This document shows, piece after piece, positions 20,686 to 30,942 of a stretch of DNA of 64,000 nt. Below the pieces are notes generated by a model. That model searched no databases and was not told the DNA's origin. It saw only the letters and a list, made by a program, of their open reading frames with translations. Position 1 is the stretch's first letter. Each line of letters begins with the position of its first letter. The stretch is taken from positions 9,059,501 through 9,123,500 of the forward strand of contig JAVTVX010000019.1 of NCBI GenBank assembly GCA_033439265.1. Reading direction: 5' to 3'. Both the position numbers and the translations under genes were made by a program. The stretch is from Dillenia suffruticosa (Eukaryota; Streptophyta; Magnoliopsida; Dilleniales; Dilleniaceae).

Positions 20686-21150
20686 TGTTGGTTTATGAAG
20701 TGCCCACGTGGGGCATAAAGTAAAAATTTTAAATTTTTACTTAAGGGAATGATGGGTGGTTAAACCCCATTATCCCATACAACCTAAAGTCTCCTAAATT
20801 CTCTCAAATGTTTTTTCAACTCCAAAATAACCTACATGCTGAAGATGGAAAACTCCTCAATTTTGACAGCAAGAAGAAGGGAATTTTTTTTAGAGAGAAA
20901 AAGAGAGAAAATACACCGATTGAGGGAATTTTTTGAATCATCGGACTAAGGATTGAGACGTTGTGATTCTACGGTGATAGTTCGTTATACGTGGCTATCA
21001 TCCCGACTACGAGTTATTCCCGTTCAGAGTTTGCGGTTTTCAAGATCATCTGCATCACCGATTAAGATATACTGTGAATTTGATATTTTACGATTCCGAA
21101 AATTATTTATTATTGCTTCCGCTGCGTAATTGAGTCACCTTTTTCTAACA
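20686..21150 (+). repeat. Copia 3' LTR (copy 1)
   Basis: TGTTGGTTTATG to CTTTTTCTAACA, preceded by the polypurine tract and followed by the target duplication ACTTG. It differs from the 5' LTR at about 16 positions plus one indel. Confidence 0.95.
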
Positions 21151-21245
21151 ACTTGTCCTTTGATTCTTGAGTTGTTGTCTGAGAATTGTAGCTTGCTAAG
21201 AAAATGTCTTCTTTATTGGTGATGACGCCTTAACCATTTTCCTGT

Positions 21246-21620
21246 TTAGAAATCATAGGGATCTTGTGAGTCTTGAAAGACTTTATCACATTCATTTGTG
21301 GATTTAGTTGATGCTTGTAAAACTTTGTCTTTGTCTTTTTCCTTTCTCTTTTTAGTATTGTCTACAAAATATTTTAACAAATCTTCCTCGTCTACTAGAA
21401 ATTGTAGCAATTTTTCTGTCTTTGCTGAAATTGTTGGATTTTGTTGAATTTCTTTTCTTTTTCCTTCTAGAATTTCCATAAACTTGTGAGTTTGTGGAGG
21501 TGTCGGTGGAATTTGAGTGATTGCTGTTCGGAGTGCCTTGTTTGATGTGAAGAATTGTTTAATGTTATCAATGGAAGATTGGCACCACCTTTTGATTTTG
21601 AATTCCCTAACTAAGGACAA
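21246..21620 (-). pseudogene. Remnant ORF upstream of promoter, 5' half (right arm)
   Basis: A 124-codon minus-strand frame starts MSLVREFKIKRW, contains a proline-rich stretch and a strongly Lys/Glu-rich, probably helical or coiled-coil end, and stops after SQDPYDF. The left-arm counterpart (about 4840-5228) is more broken. After this stop the homology goes on to the copia insertion and resumes at 14270. I do not recognise the family. Position between the cystatin 3' flank and a pararetrovirus-like promoter suggests a viral terminal ORF. Confidence 0.45.
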
Positions 21621-21909
21621 AGGATAGGGTTAAGGAGAGATCTGGGTAAGCTGGTAGTCCAGCAAAATATCCATTGTATGTTAAAATCAATGTGAAAATG
21701 GATTTCTTAGTTGTAAAAAGAGGTTTTAAGTTGTTTTGAATAGAATTCAAAAGATTGTTCAATTGGTTGAGGATAAATTTAGGTGAATGACCATATATAC
21801 CACCATCAATCGAAAAAGTATAAGGGAAATTGTTTTGGACAGTTATACTGAAATAAAAAAACCATGAACGGTTGTAATCATATGCTTCACCACAATAAAA
21901 TGAAACTCA

Positions 21910-21915
21910 TTTATT
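21910..21915 (-). terminator. Cystatin poly(A) signal
   Basis: AATAAA on the minus strand, about 83 bp after the cystatin stop codon. The truncated copy keeps the same element at 4546-4551. Confidence 0.5.
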
Positions 21916-21997
21916 ATTTTGCCAAAGCAAAGTCTCAAAAACAACACAATGACTAAAAAGATACAAGTTATTTATTCCAAGGGACATAGCACTGAAC

Positions 21998-22351
21998 TTA
22001 GCCATTAATAGGCTTGAAAGATACCAATTTCTTGTCACCTGACCCAGCCTTCTCCCAAACGACTGCCTCAAATTTTTTGATTAAACCATTACCTGGTGTC
22101 TCCATGGTTGATATATGAAGCTGATAACTAATGCCTGCAACCACTTGAGAACAACCTTGGTCAATTGATTTTAATTTTAAAGGTTGTTTCTTAAATTGTT
22201 TGTTGATCTCACTCACTGCAAATTCTGCAATGTCTACGACATGAGGATCATTAAGTTTATTAATTGGTTGGCAACCACCGAGAAGGGCTGAGACACTATC
22301 TTGGAGCACCACTAAACTCAAAACCAAAGCAAGAATCTCAACTTTCACCAT
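21998..22351 (-). CDS. Phytocystatin, secreted cysteine-protease inhibitor (copy 1)
   Basis: This encodes a 117-residue single-domain plant cystatin that would bind and block papain-like cysteine proteases in the secretory pathway, apoplast or vacuole. I chose the ATG at 22351 because it starts a typical signal peptide (MVKVEILALVLSLVVLQDSVSA); the frame is open 14 codons further up, but that extension is hydrophilic. Mature-protein features in order are the amino-terminal GG (LLGG), the plant helix motif IAEFAVSEIN, QVVAG in the first binding loop and the tryptophan of VVWEKAG in the second. Length and single-exon structure fit small cysteine proteinase inhibitor 5-type genes. A TATA box lies 63 bp upstream and a poly(A) signal about 83 bp after the stop. 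It is identical in protein to 56566-56919. The only apparently intact gene here, it sits at the edge of the pararetrovirus-like inverted repeat. Confidence 0.92.
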   Translation of the reverse strand: MVKVEILALVLSLVVLQDSVSALLGGCQPINKLNDPHVVDIAEFAVSEINKQFKKQPLKLKSIDQGCSQVVAGISYQLHISTMETPGNGLIKKFEAVVWEKAGSGDKKLVSFKPING

Positions 22352-22413
22352 TTTTTCAGTTGTTTTGGATGTTTGTTCACAAAGGATGGTCAATTGACAA
22401 TGAGATTATTCAA

Positions 22414-22420
22414 ATTTATA
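22414..22420 (-). promoter_or_regulatory. Cystatin TATA box
   Basis: TATAAAT on the minus strand, 63 bp before the chosen ATG. That leaves a 5' leader of about 30 nt, short but normal for a plant gene. It is absent from the truncated left-arm copy. Confidence 0.5.
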
Positions 22421-23639
22421 ATGGTTTACGGGGAACATTAGTGAATCTCTAATATAAGAATGTTATACATTTTCCTTAATAGGAATGAAATCAAACCTTT
22501 TATAAACTTTAATAATTTGCTAAAGTAAGGATTATATATTAAATCTCTTGTCATACATTGATTAACTTTAGAAAATTGTAACAAATTTGGTAATCTTTTA
22601 CTAAATGAAGACAAATAATTAAGGTGATATTTGGAAAATTTTATTAAATTCTTTAAATTGGTCTGATTTAATTTTATTACTTCTTAGGTTGTTTGTGATA
22701 AAAATTGTTAGATTGTTATCAAAGCTGAGTGTATTCATTTCATTGCCACAACCTTAATATATAGGTTGTAGATATATATATATATATATATATAGATTAT
22801 GTATATATAATTAGAGCATATGGACTGTATTTTGTAAAAATAAAAAGTAAAGAAATAAAAATTCTAAGCCACGTGTAAAATTTATTGCAAATGAAACATA
22901 CTAATGTAAAAAGGATTTTATTTTGAAAATTTGAAAATTTATGATTTTATCATACTCCTGGAAAATCCAGTTTTAACTAGACGAGGTCATGGTTCATACT
23001 AGACCGTGAAGTCAGACCGCAGTGAAATGTGGTCAACACTTTAAAAGCCTTTGACGCAGTTCACATTCTAGAATTAGAACCAGAATTGGTCCAATAACAA
23101 ATACTAGAGGTATAAAAATGCCATATTTGTATTGCTTGGGAGTTTTAAGAGCCCTTTTAAGAGTAATGGATCGAAAGTAATTTTGTGCTATTGTTTGGAA
23201 TTGCTATGTTTCTATCTTGCAGCTTGCTGAAGTGTCATGACTCGAATTCTATATGATAAAACTTGATAATTTTTTAGAATTTTTTAGAGAGATTTGTTTT
23301 GTCATTAGAATGGACTTGTTATGTTTTGAATTAAACTTTTGTTAATGTGTACATACATATTATGCATACTAGCGTTTGGTCGTTGCATACATTTTGTATT
23401 TATTCAAATGCTCAAGTTTGTATCTTTTTCCATATACTGAATTCTCATCCTGTGCCCATGATTTTTGACTCCAATTTCAAGATTATCATTTTTACTTGTA
23501 TATGATTTTCTCTATCATTCTCTTTCGTTTTTATTTTTTTCTAACAAACTAGTTTTAGAAAATAACTTTTTGATGAAAACTATTATCTATATATCAAAAA
23601 TCTCATATTAAATTATCAAGAAATTATTAGACCCATAGG
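22421..23639. other. Cystatin upstream region and intergenic DNA
   Basis: There are no recognisable genes. It contains a (TA)n microsatellite at about 22772-22794. On the plus strand a CCAAT (about 23088) and GTATAAAAATGCC (about 23110) form a promoter-like pair, followed by a splice-acceptor-like TTTCTATCTTGCAG (to about 23221). No reading frame follows these, so I do not call a gene. Confidence 0.5.
22772..22794. repeat. (TA)n microsatellite
   Basis: About eleven TA units upstream of the cystatin. The second copy has the same tract at 57340-57362. Confidence 0.85.
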
Positions 23640-24429
23640 GGAAACGTACCTGAATCCATAATTGCCATGCTGCTTAGAGTTGTGTGGTTAACCTTCCAGA
23701 TATAACTTCTCTCTTAATTTTCTCTCTAGATGATGGGATGCCAGAAAGAATGAAAGTTACATGTGATCTAAGGACCATAACCACTATATATAGATAATTT
23801 TGTTATCTCTTGGTAATCCTATAAGATAATTTTGTTATGTCTTGGTATTTTTATCTTAACCCATCACAAAAATAGGAATTTGCACTTATACATTAAAGGA
23901 CCATACCCTATTAGATACTTTATAATTCAAATTATCTAAAAATTTAGTAGATCATGTTTAAATGGATTCAAACTTCTATGAAGTCTGTAACATATAATTG
24001 TCACATATAAGTCCAACATCTAACAATCTCGCACTTGGACTATATGGGTAACCTTATAATTATGCATTGCATAAATGATTGTATGAACTCAACATTGCTG
24101 TCATTACCGAAATGCATCTATAACCAATTTGTCTATCAATCCTACTAATAAAGAATCGAAGTGGCCTTCATTACATGGATCATGATGTGGATGTATAGGC
24201 TAGAAATTTCATGTAATATGATCTTAACATTCCTATTTCCAACTAGTCGACCACAAATCTTATTGATATCAAAACATGCCAGAATCAGAGTGTGAATAAC
24301 CAAAACTTTATTTCTATAGAAAATAACCTTACAATACTATAAACTGAAATAACAAAAATGTCTATAAGAGAATAACATCTAGAATTACAAACTTCCACTA
24401 AAAGTGAATATCCTCAAACGACAGGACAC

Positions 24430-25260
24430 CCATATGAGAAATGTGCTCATGAAACACTTTAAGTGGCAATCACTTAGTAAGTGGATCCAAATTTATAGAG
24501 TTTATACCATGGTACTCTATAAATAACTATCCACTCTAAATACTTTATTTGACAACCAGGAACTTGGAGTCTATACGTTTTGACTTTGTTGAGTTCCTAT
24601 TTTATTGGAATATAATACCACCGAATTATTGTCACAAAATGATTTAAGTGGTCTATTAATTCCAACCACTATGCGCAGCCTCGAGACAAGTTTCCATAGT
24701 CACATTCCATGATTGGATGCTTTGTTGCACATTGTGAACTCTACCGCTGTAGTAGAAAAGCAAATAAGAGACTATTTAGCACAAAGGGAGTATAAGAGAA
24801 CTATTTAGCACTCTTCCAAGAGATAGCACCCCTGCTCGTAGGTACATATAGCCTGACATGGATTTCATACTATCTCAGCATTCAATAAAATCGGAGTCAG
24901 TATATTCTCGATTACTTAAGTATATGCCCAACATCCCTATAACATACACAATATTCAGATGCCTACAAATCTGAGCATACATAAGACTCCTCGTGTCGAC
25001 ACATAAGAAAATTTCTGTATTTCCATTTCCTTAAAGTCATTCTTAGGACACTAACTGAGACTAAATTTGTCGAGACTAAATTTGTCTCCCTTAACCATAA
25101 GGGTATCATTTGGTCTGCAATCTTGCATGCCATATCTCTTGAGAACCTTTTTGATATACCATTTTTTGTGATAATCCAAGAACATATACTTGCTTCCAAA
25201 GAACTTATGATAAATACAATTGTCGACCAAATTCATTTCAAAACCGAACGAGATTACCAC
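24430..25260 (-). pseudogene. Copia-2 RT end and RNase H remnants (copy 1)
   Basis: The minus frame 25260-25051 has FEMNLVDNCIYHKF and KKVLKRYGMQDCRPNDT, the text that follows the YVDD region in copia RT. Further down, broken frames read PLKSFCDNNSVV and KVFHEHISHMGV, the RNase H acidic block and the usual end of pol. The YVDD motif itself and most of the RT fingers are lost or out of frame. Confidence 0.75.
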
Positions 25261-26510
25261 TTGATGAAATTTGAAATGCCATTATTGAGATGTTTGCTTG
25301 ATCCCATAGATGGATTTCTTAAGTTTGTAGCCCACATTCTTTGGATTTAATGATACAAAGTTTTCTAGCTGCACATATAAGTCATTTCATTAATATCACC
25401 ATTTAAATGTTATTTTTGCACCCCTCATGTAATTCAAGAATGAAATGCACCACCAATGCCGTTATAGTTTAAAAAGAGTCTCTCGACAAAATTGGATAGA
25501 AAGTCTGTTTATAGTCAATGCCTTTTTTTTATAAACCCCTTTGTGATAAGACGAGCCTTGTATCTCTCCATGTCACCATATAAATCCCTCGTGGCCGTAA
25601 ATATCATTTGTAACCATTGTGTTTCATACCTTTTGGCAATGGGACAAGATTTTGTATGTCATTGTCTATCATGGACTTAGTCTTATCATTCATGGAATCA
25701 ATCCAATTTTGAAAATTAGAACTTTCAATGGCTTGACAGAAGTTGATTAGATAATCTTTTATCACCCTAATGTTAGCCTCATTTTTTTAAAGAAATACAA
25801 TATAGTCATCTTGCGCTATATTTCTTTTTTCTCTAGTATATCTCCTTAATGGCATAGGTTCATGAGGTTGTAGGGTTTGTTCTTCGTAAACAACTTCTTG
25901 AATAAGAGGTTCTCTAACATTGTCTTGTTCTATTGTGTCATGAACAAGATCAGGAATGGAATATTGATCAAAGCCAATAACATTTATAAGAATATCAAAA
26001 TGTTCTTTTCAAAGACAATGTTCCTAACTATATCTCCCCTACAAACTTGACATTCTCAAAGAATCAAGTAATTTTCAACTCAAAAATCGACTTAATTATG
26101 GCATCATAAAACTTGTACCCTCAGATCTTTCAAAATATCCAACAAAAAAGCAACTCACCATCCTTGAATCTAGTTTCCTTTTATTCGGCCTATAAGGCCT
26201 TGCCATAGCTAGACATCTCCAAATGCATAATTGCTTTAAACTAGGCCTCTTATCTGTCCAAAGTTCATAAGGGGTTTCGGTAATTGCTTTAGTTGAAACC
26301 CTATTAAGGATATATGTTGCAACTTAAGTGCTTCTCCCTATAGTGACTCTCATAAGGTAGAATGAAAAATCATACTTTTCACCATGTCCTTAAACATCTT
26401 GGTTTGTCTTTCAATAACACCATTCATTGCATGTGAACCTAATATATGGTATTATGAGATGATATCGTATTCCTCTAACAACTTAGCAAATGGTCCTAAG
26501 CATTGTTTAC

Positions 26511-27333
26511 CTAAACTGTCATATCTGCCATAATATTCACCAGCTTGTTTAGATCTAACACTTTTAATTCATTTCTGAGTTGGTTCTCAACTTCAACCTT
26601 ATACTTTTTTATCATGTCCGACAATTGTGACTTTTCATTAATGAGATATATATAGCCATATCTAGAAAAATTGTCTATGAATGTTATAAAATATTGTTGA
26701 CTATTCCATGCAACCATAGGGAATGGCCCACAAATATTCGTATGTACTTGTTCTAAGATGTCTAAAGTCCAAGTTTGAAATCTCCTTTTATTGGTTTGTT
26801 TCCCTTTTATGTAGTTAAGGGGATCAAGAGCTACATCAAACCCAAGTCTCCCAATTTCCCTTTGGAGATATGACCTATTCTCTTGTGTCATAATGAAACA
26901 AAATTCACATTGATTAATTTTTAGTTTACTCCTAAAGCACTTACATACATGGATTCATTAAATAAAGCAATTCTATCAATAACATAAAGATTATTATATC
27001 CTAATAAAGAACCAGATCCAACCAATTTTGAATCATGAAAGAAATTGAATTTTCTATTTCCAAATGAACAAGAATAACCAGATTTATCCAAATTAGAAAC
27101 AAAATCAAATTCCATATAAACTACGGTACAATAAATATCTCATTTAGATGCAAATAAAATCTAGTCTTTAACAATAATCCAACTTTCCTATTATTTCAAC
27201 CAAAACCTTCTTACCATCGCCTACATAGATGTATCTTTTCCATCACTCGGCTTTTTTCAATTTAGGAAACCCTTCATAGATACACTGATGTGAGTTGTTA
27301 TAGCAGAATCCATCCACCACCTATGTCTAGGAA
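26511..27333 (-). pseudogene. Copia-2 protease and integrase remnants (copy 1)
   Basis: From the upper end, RHRWWMDSAITTH near 27330 is the protease active-site region, but with D-S-A in place of D-S-G. LDKSGYSCSFGNRKF (27115-26921) follows. The integrase frame 26891-26511 has QVHTNICGPF and FITFIDNFSRYGYIYL. In the first block an asparagine stands where the first catalytic aspartate is expected (SDICGP in relatives). The enzymes are therefore inactive by both stops and key residues. Confidence 0.8.
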
Positions 27334-28169
27334 GTTTTGTATGGAAGTAACCTTGGGGAATTTTTTTTTAAAATAACATAGATTGGAAAAATATTCAAAA
27401 ATATAACTTATCCATGTCGAGTATTGAAAACTCGACATGGTTTAAAATAGGGTATATCAAATCTTCAAGACTCGACATACTTTAAAAGAAAGGGCATGTC
27501 GAGTATTGAAGACTCGACTTGCCCTAAAAAACAATGCATGTTCCCTCTCTCCTTCCCTCTCTCTCTCTTGCCCTACACCCTCTCTCTCTCCCTCTCTCTC
27601 TCCTGCCTGCCTCTCCCCTCTCTCTTTCCCTCCCTCCCTTTGGATTCTAGTCTCCCTCTCTTCTCTCTCTACCTCTCCCTCCCTTTGGATTCCTACCTGA
27701 CTTTCCTCTTATCTCTTTCTCTTCCACCTACCTCTCCTCTCTCTCCTCCCTTTGGATTCCCGCCTGCCTCTCCTCTCTCTCTCTCTCACCCTTTAGATTT
27801 GCTTTGGATTTGCACAAAAACCAAGTTTGGTTTAGTTGCAAATCCAAAAGGAGGGAGGGAGGGAGGGAGGGAGGGAGGGAGGGAGAGATACAGGGTAAGA
27901 GAGAGAGGGAGAGAGAAAGAGAGGGTACAGGGCGAGAGATAGAGAGAGAGAGGGAGAGAAAGAGCATATTGAGTCTTGAAGACTCAACATGCACTGTATC
28001 TATCAAGTCTTGAAGACTCAACATACCCTATTTCAAACCATGTCTAGTCTTCAAATATGTTAAGTTTTAAAGACTCGACATTGAGTTTTGAAGGTCATGT
28101 TTCGAATATTTTTTCAATCTACGTTGTTTTAAGAAAATTTTTTCCCAAGGTTACTTCTGTACAATGCTC
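27334..28169. mobile_element. Mutator-like foldback element with 11-bp target duplication (copy 1)
   Basis: A perfect 11-bp duplication, ATGTCTAGGAA, flanks it (27323-27333 and 28170-28180). The ends are inverted repeats of about 60 bp or more (GTATGGAAGTAACCTTGGGG and GTACAGAAGTAACCTTGGG read inward). Next come repeated GTCGAGT-TTGAA-ACTCGAC hairpins at both sides, then a TC-rich arm (27540-27790) facing a GA-rich arm (27850-27965). It encodes no transposase. TSD length fits Mutator-like elements, while the long inverted arms resemble foldback/MITE types. Removing it rejoins the copia-2 protease region. Confidence 0.8.
27540..27965. repeat. (TC)n arm and (GGGA)n/(GA)n arm
   Basis: A CTCTC/CCCT-rich stretch to about 27790 is followed, after a short centre with the inverted pair TTTGGATTTGCA / TGCAAATCCAAA, by GGGA and GAGA repeats. 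The two arms are roughly complementary and could fold. Serine/proline/leucine- and glutamate/arginine-rich frames here are repeat translations. Confidence 0.85.
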
Positions 28170-28427
28170 ATGTCTAGGAATCGAGATTAAACTAACATTG
28201 AAGAAACCAAAGTAAGAAATATTCCTTCCGTAGTACACTACGTGTGATAGTTGATACACTCCTTTTTCTTTGCCTTTATGTTTGAAGGATAATGTTATTT
28301 GAGTACTCTCTGTCATATCTTGTTTCAAACTTTCCTCTTCCTAATCACTGTGAGAAATGCAATTATTCAAAGACTAAATAGTTATAGCTAAACTGTGTCA
28401 GAAGAGATATCAGAAGAGATATCAAAA

Positions 28428-28937
28428 CTAGATGTACCAGTAATTCCTCAGAGAGCTCAAGGTTAAGTGTTTCAACTTGCATGTAAGATGAGACATCTCT
28501 ACGATGTAGTCCCTAATATTATATTTACCTTTATAACTCATTGAAATGAGACTTGTCAAGAGCAAACCCATTTTAGCCTTTTTGTTCTTGGCAAACCTCT
28601 TTTCAGTATTCACAAGGAAATCTATAGCCGTTGGAATCTTTTCAGATATAGTGTACATGAATGTTTCTAGAATGGCTCTCTTCATGAACATCATACAAAT
28701 AGGATTTGATTTCTCCCACCTTTCCTTATCACTCTTTTCATCAGAGTTACTCTTATCAGTATGAGGTAGTAGAAAATTAATCCTTAACGCAAGGTCATGA
28801 TCTTTGACTTTAAAAACTATAAAAAGGTTCTTTTGGCATGATTTGAAATTAGAGCCATCCAACATAGGAATTGAGTTGATGTTGGTAGTAATATTAGCAT
28901 GAATATTTATAACCGAACAAAAAACACAAAAAAACAA
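28428..28937 (-). pseudogene. Copia-2 gag (copy 1)
   Basis: A 169-codon minus frame includes SIPMLDGSNFKSC, DLALRINF, MKRAILETF, LLTSLISMSYKGKYNIRDYI and EMSHLTCKLK. I recognise this as the common plant copia gag family annotated as TNT1-94-like. The end is lost around 28440 and the frame then shifts toward the foldback insertion. The ORF start is extended by chance beyond the true gag start near SIPM. Confidence 0.82.
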
Positions 28938-29421
28938 AACACGCTCACATGAATCTTTACACCAAATAATAATAAATTTATTTAGAAATAAAACTTATCT
29001 CAAGATACTAGCCATTTCATTAATATTTTGTCTTTGATCAAAAATATTCTTATAAGTGATATCTTGGTACAGTAATCAAACACTGATAATAAGAACATGT
29101 CAAGAAATGAACCTTGCTTTGGGCTGATTTATTGTTCACATGTAAAATCGAATAAGCATCATATGTTTATTACTACAGGTGCATACATAATTCTATTAAA
29201 TTTGGACCTTCCTTATAGGTCAATCAGTATTCACATAAGTTGTATACATGCAACCGTTGATATTCAAACAATTTAATTTCTACAAAAGAGATCACTTTGG
29301 CAACATGTATTTCAATAAATTAATCTTAAAATATATAACCGTAGTAATATTTGAATTCAAAATTATATTCATAATTGAATTCCCTCACATAGAAATTGTA
29401 CATGGCCACACTACTAAGCAA
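28938..29421. other. AT-rich DNA, no gene recognised
   Basis: This would hold the 5' LTR or leader of the minus-strand copia element, but no TG...CA ends or primer-binding site can be seen. It is the last stretch of copy 1 that can be matched to copy 2 before the window ends. Confidence 0.5.
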
Positions 29422-30512
29422 AGTTCAAATTGAACTACACTTTGCAATTGGTGAAAACACATTATAACACAATTTCAACATCTCAGTGAAATGCTTCCCA
29501 ATAGGAATCTCTCAATGAAATTTCTTTGTAATGTTGGCATACTTTCAATGGAATTTCTTCCCAAGGGATTCTCTCAATGAAAGCACAAAAAATGTTGCAT
29601 TTAGTTGGTGAGGGACACGCAACACTTGGGTTACTTCCCATGCAAGGGCTGTGAGAAGGGCAAAGATCCTTGGTTTGGTGCTAGGATGGCCGAAAGTGCC
29701 TTAGATCCTTTGCACGGTTTTAGGTTAAGGAGGTTTGAGTGGTTGGTTCAAGTGTTCCTTATGCAAGGTACCAAGATACCCTTTGCACAAGGCCTTAACT
29801 TGTAGAGAAGTGGGCCGAAATAAGAAGAAGATGAAGATGGAAAGAGGAATGGAACTTGCCTTTGATGGGTCTTCAAGGGACACAAGCCTATCACGCAAAG
29901 GTGATGTAGCCTAAGGGGTTGAAGCACCCTAAAGCCCTATTCTCTTACTCACACTGGAGAAGAAGGTTTCTGAAGTTTACTTAATATTTCTGAATGATTA
30001 CAAGAGGGGGAGGACTGCCTTATTTATACTAGAGGGCCGGAACGGTAAAGGTCCTCAATATTTAGGTCCTTTTATGCTAAAGGACTTCATATGGCCTTAA
30101 CTAACTCTAATAACTACCAGGCAGTTATTGCCCTTATTACAACACTAAAAAGACATAAAATAAATAAAGAAATTTATTCAAAATAACAGTTATTGCTTGG
30201 AGGGACTGATGGCTCTTCGGTTGGACAGCATGTGAGTTGCATGTGCGTACTAACGTGCAGCGGCCCTATCTCACTACACTTAGGCCCATATTCTGCCATG
30301 CATTCATTGAGCCATGGCCCTATTTCATCGAGCCATGATGCTATTTCCTCAAGCATGGGTCGGTCTTCTTGCATTTCCTTGCCTGAAGCCACCTTAGCAC
30401 TATGACTTGGCTCATGGTGTGCTGTACCGTGGACTGCATTGCCTTATTCATGCTGTGGCTTTTGTTGGTGCCTCAAGAGTTGCATCTCTTCATGCTCTAA
30501 TGACTCATAGTG
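29422..30512 (-). other. Probable LTR debris on the minus strand, boundaries unknown
   Basis: There is no gene. Read on the minus strand, GTATAAATAAGGCAGTCC (complement of about 30023-30040) followed by about 200 bp of CTTC/CCAT-rich text looks like the TATA box and R-U5 part of a plant LTR. A loose direct repeat of TCTCAATGAAA lies at 29509-29585. The ends of the element are not defined. The small frames at 29605-29805 and 30174-30405 show no recognisable domain. Confidence 0.4.
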
Positions 30513-30517
30513 AGGGT

Positions 30518-30942
30518 TGTAACACCGACACCTCGGTGTATTCATATTTGCACTCTTTACCCATTCTATGTATGATATTACTTATGTTCGATATAGAAAT
30601 TTCACTAAGAAATTTTTCCGATAAAACCGTCCCCAAACAAATTTCGGCTATAATGGCCGGAGATTAAAAACTTCCAAATGACCATTGAAGGTCAAATAAT
30701 GATCAGAGTGGCCTTAAAAAGTGTATGAGAACCTCAAATATAGATAAATATTGCTTTATAAAGATAAATCAAGCATTTCTAGAAAATTTCCCAAAAAGCC
30801 GTAATCGGATGGTAATAAGCCCCAGCAAGACTAACTGACCACATTATGATGCGAAATGGACTTAGTTAGACTTAATATGGGGTAAGGGGCCTAGTGTGTA
30901 TTTATGGAAAATTTAGGTCAAAATAGAAATTTAACCTATAGA
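30518..30942 (+). repeat. Remnant of gypsy 5' LTR
   Basis: This aligns with the first part of the 3' LTR (32150 to about 32570): shared ACCTCGGTGTATTCAT-like text, ACTCTTTACCCATTCTATG, and AACTGACCACATTATGATG. By eye the two differ at about one base in ten. It ends at CAAAATAGAAATTTAA, where the deletion into integrase begins. Confidence 0.88.

Larger units (their letters stand above)
14276..21150 (+). mobile_element. Ty1/copia retrotransposon with two LTRs (copy 1)
   Basis: Two LTRs of 464 and 465 bp bound a gag-protease-integrase-RT-RNase H interior, the Ty1/copia order. The target duplication is ACTTT (14271-14275) and ACTTG (21151-21155), identical in four of five bases. The opposite inverted-repeat arm has the unoccupied site near 5320, which confirms the exact ends. 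The LTRs differ by about 16 substitutions and one indel by eye (about 3.5%). The polyprotein has stops, frameshifts and internal deletions, so it is not autonomous. Lineage is not firmly assigned; the RT text is closest in my memory to Tork/TNT1-like plant elements. Confidence 0.95.
13304..22306 (-). repeat. Right arm of the inverted repeat, split by a copia element (copy 1)
   Basis: This is the reverse complement of 4154-6277. The homologous parts are 13304-14275 and 21151-22306, separated by the copia insertion. The arm holds the intact cystatin's 3' part, the remnant ORF and the promoter block that faces the movement protein. Because cystatin sequence continues past 22306 into the intact 5' end, this arm is the probable parent of the left arm. 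Confidence 0.9.
23640..28937 (-). mobile_element. Degenerate Ty1/copia element on the minus strand (copy 1)
   Basis: Read downward from 28937, the order is gag, protease, integrase, RT, RNase H, then an LTR-like start. All coding parts are broken. The purine-rich CCAAGTGCGAGAT followed by TGTTAGATG (complement of 24038-24017) looks like a polypurine tract and 3' LTR start, so the LTR would extend below 24025 toward about 23.64 kb; its end is not certain. No 5' LTR or primer-binding site is found between 28938 and 29421. An 836-bp foldback element interrupts it at 27334-28169. It is more decayed than the element at 14276-21150 and of a different family. Confidence 0.8.
2026..29421. repeat. Large duplicated block, copy 1
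   Basis: This block is repeated in the same orientation at 36659-64000. The sequences match from A2026/A36659 onward and differ just before it (G2025 versus C36658). The offset is 34633 bp up to about 7.78 kb, 34574 after the CACTA-like element, 34570 from about 12.2 kb, 34568 from about 15.1 kb and 34579 after about 28.38 kb. By eye there are about 6 substitutions in the first 5 kb, about 7 per kb in the copia gag-protease region, and about 11 over the last 7 kb. Every nested element is present in both copies, so the duplication is younger than all of them. The right edge of copy 1 is not defined, because copy 2 runs off the window. Confidence 0.97.

Noticed and set aside
27496..28024. Ser/Leu/Pro-rich and Glu/Arg-rich frames up to 148 codons
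   Set aside because: They are translations of TC and GA repeats in the foldback element, open on both strands at once.
30174..30667. Overlapping 70-86 codon frames before the gypsy element
   Set aside because: They occur on both strands in LTR-like debris, and one runs across the gypsy LTR boundary.
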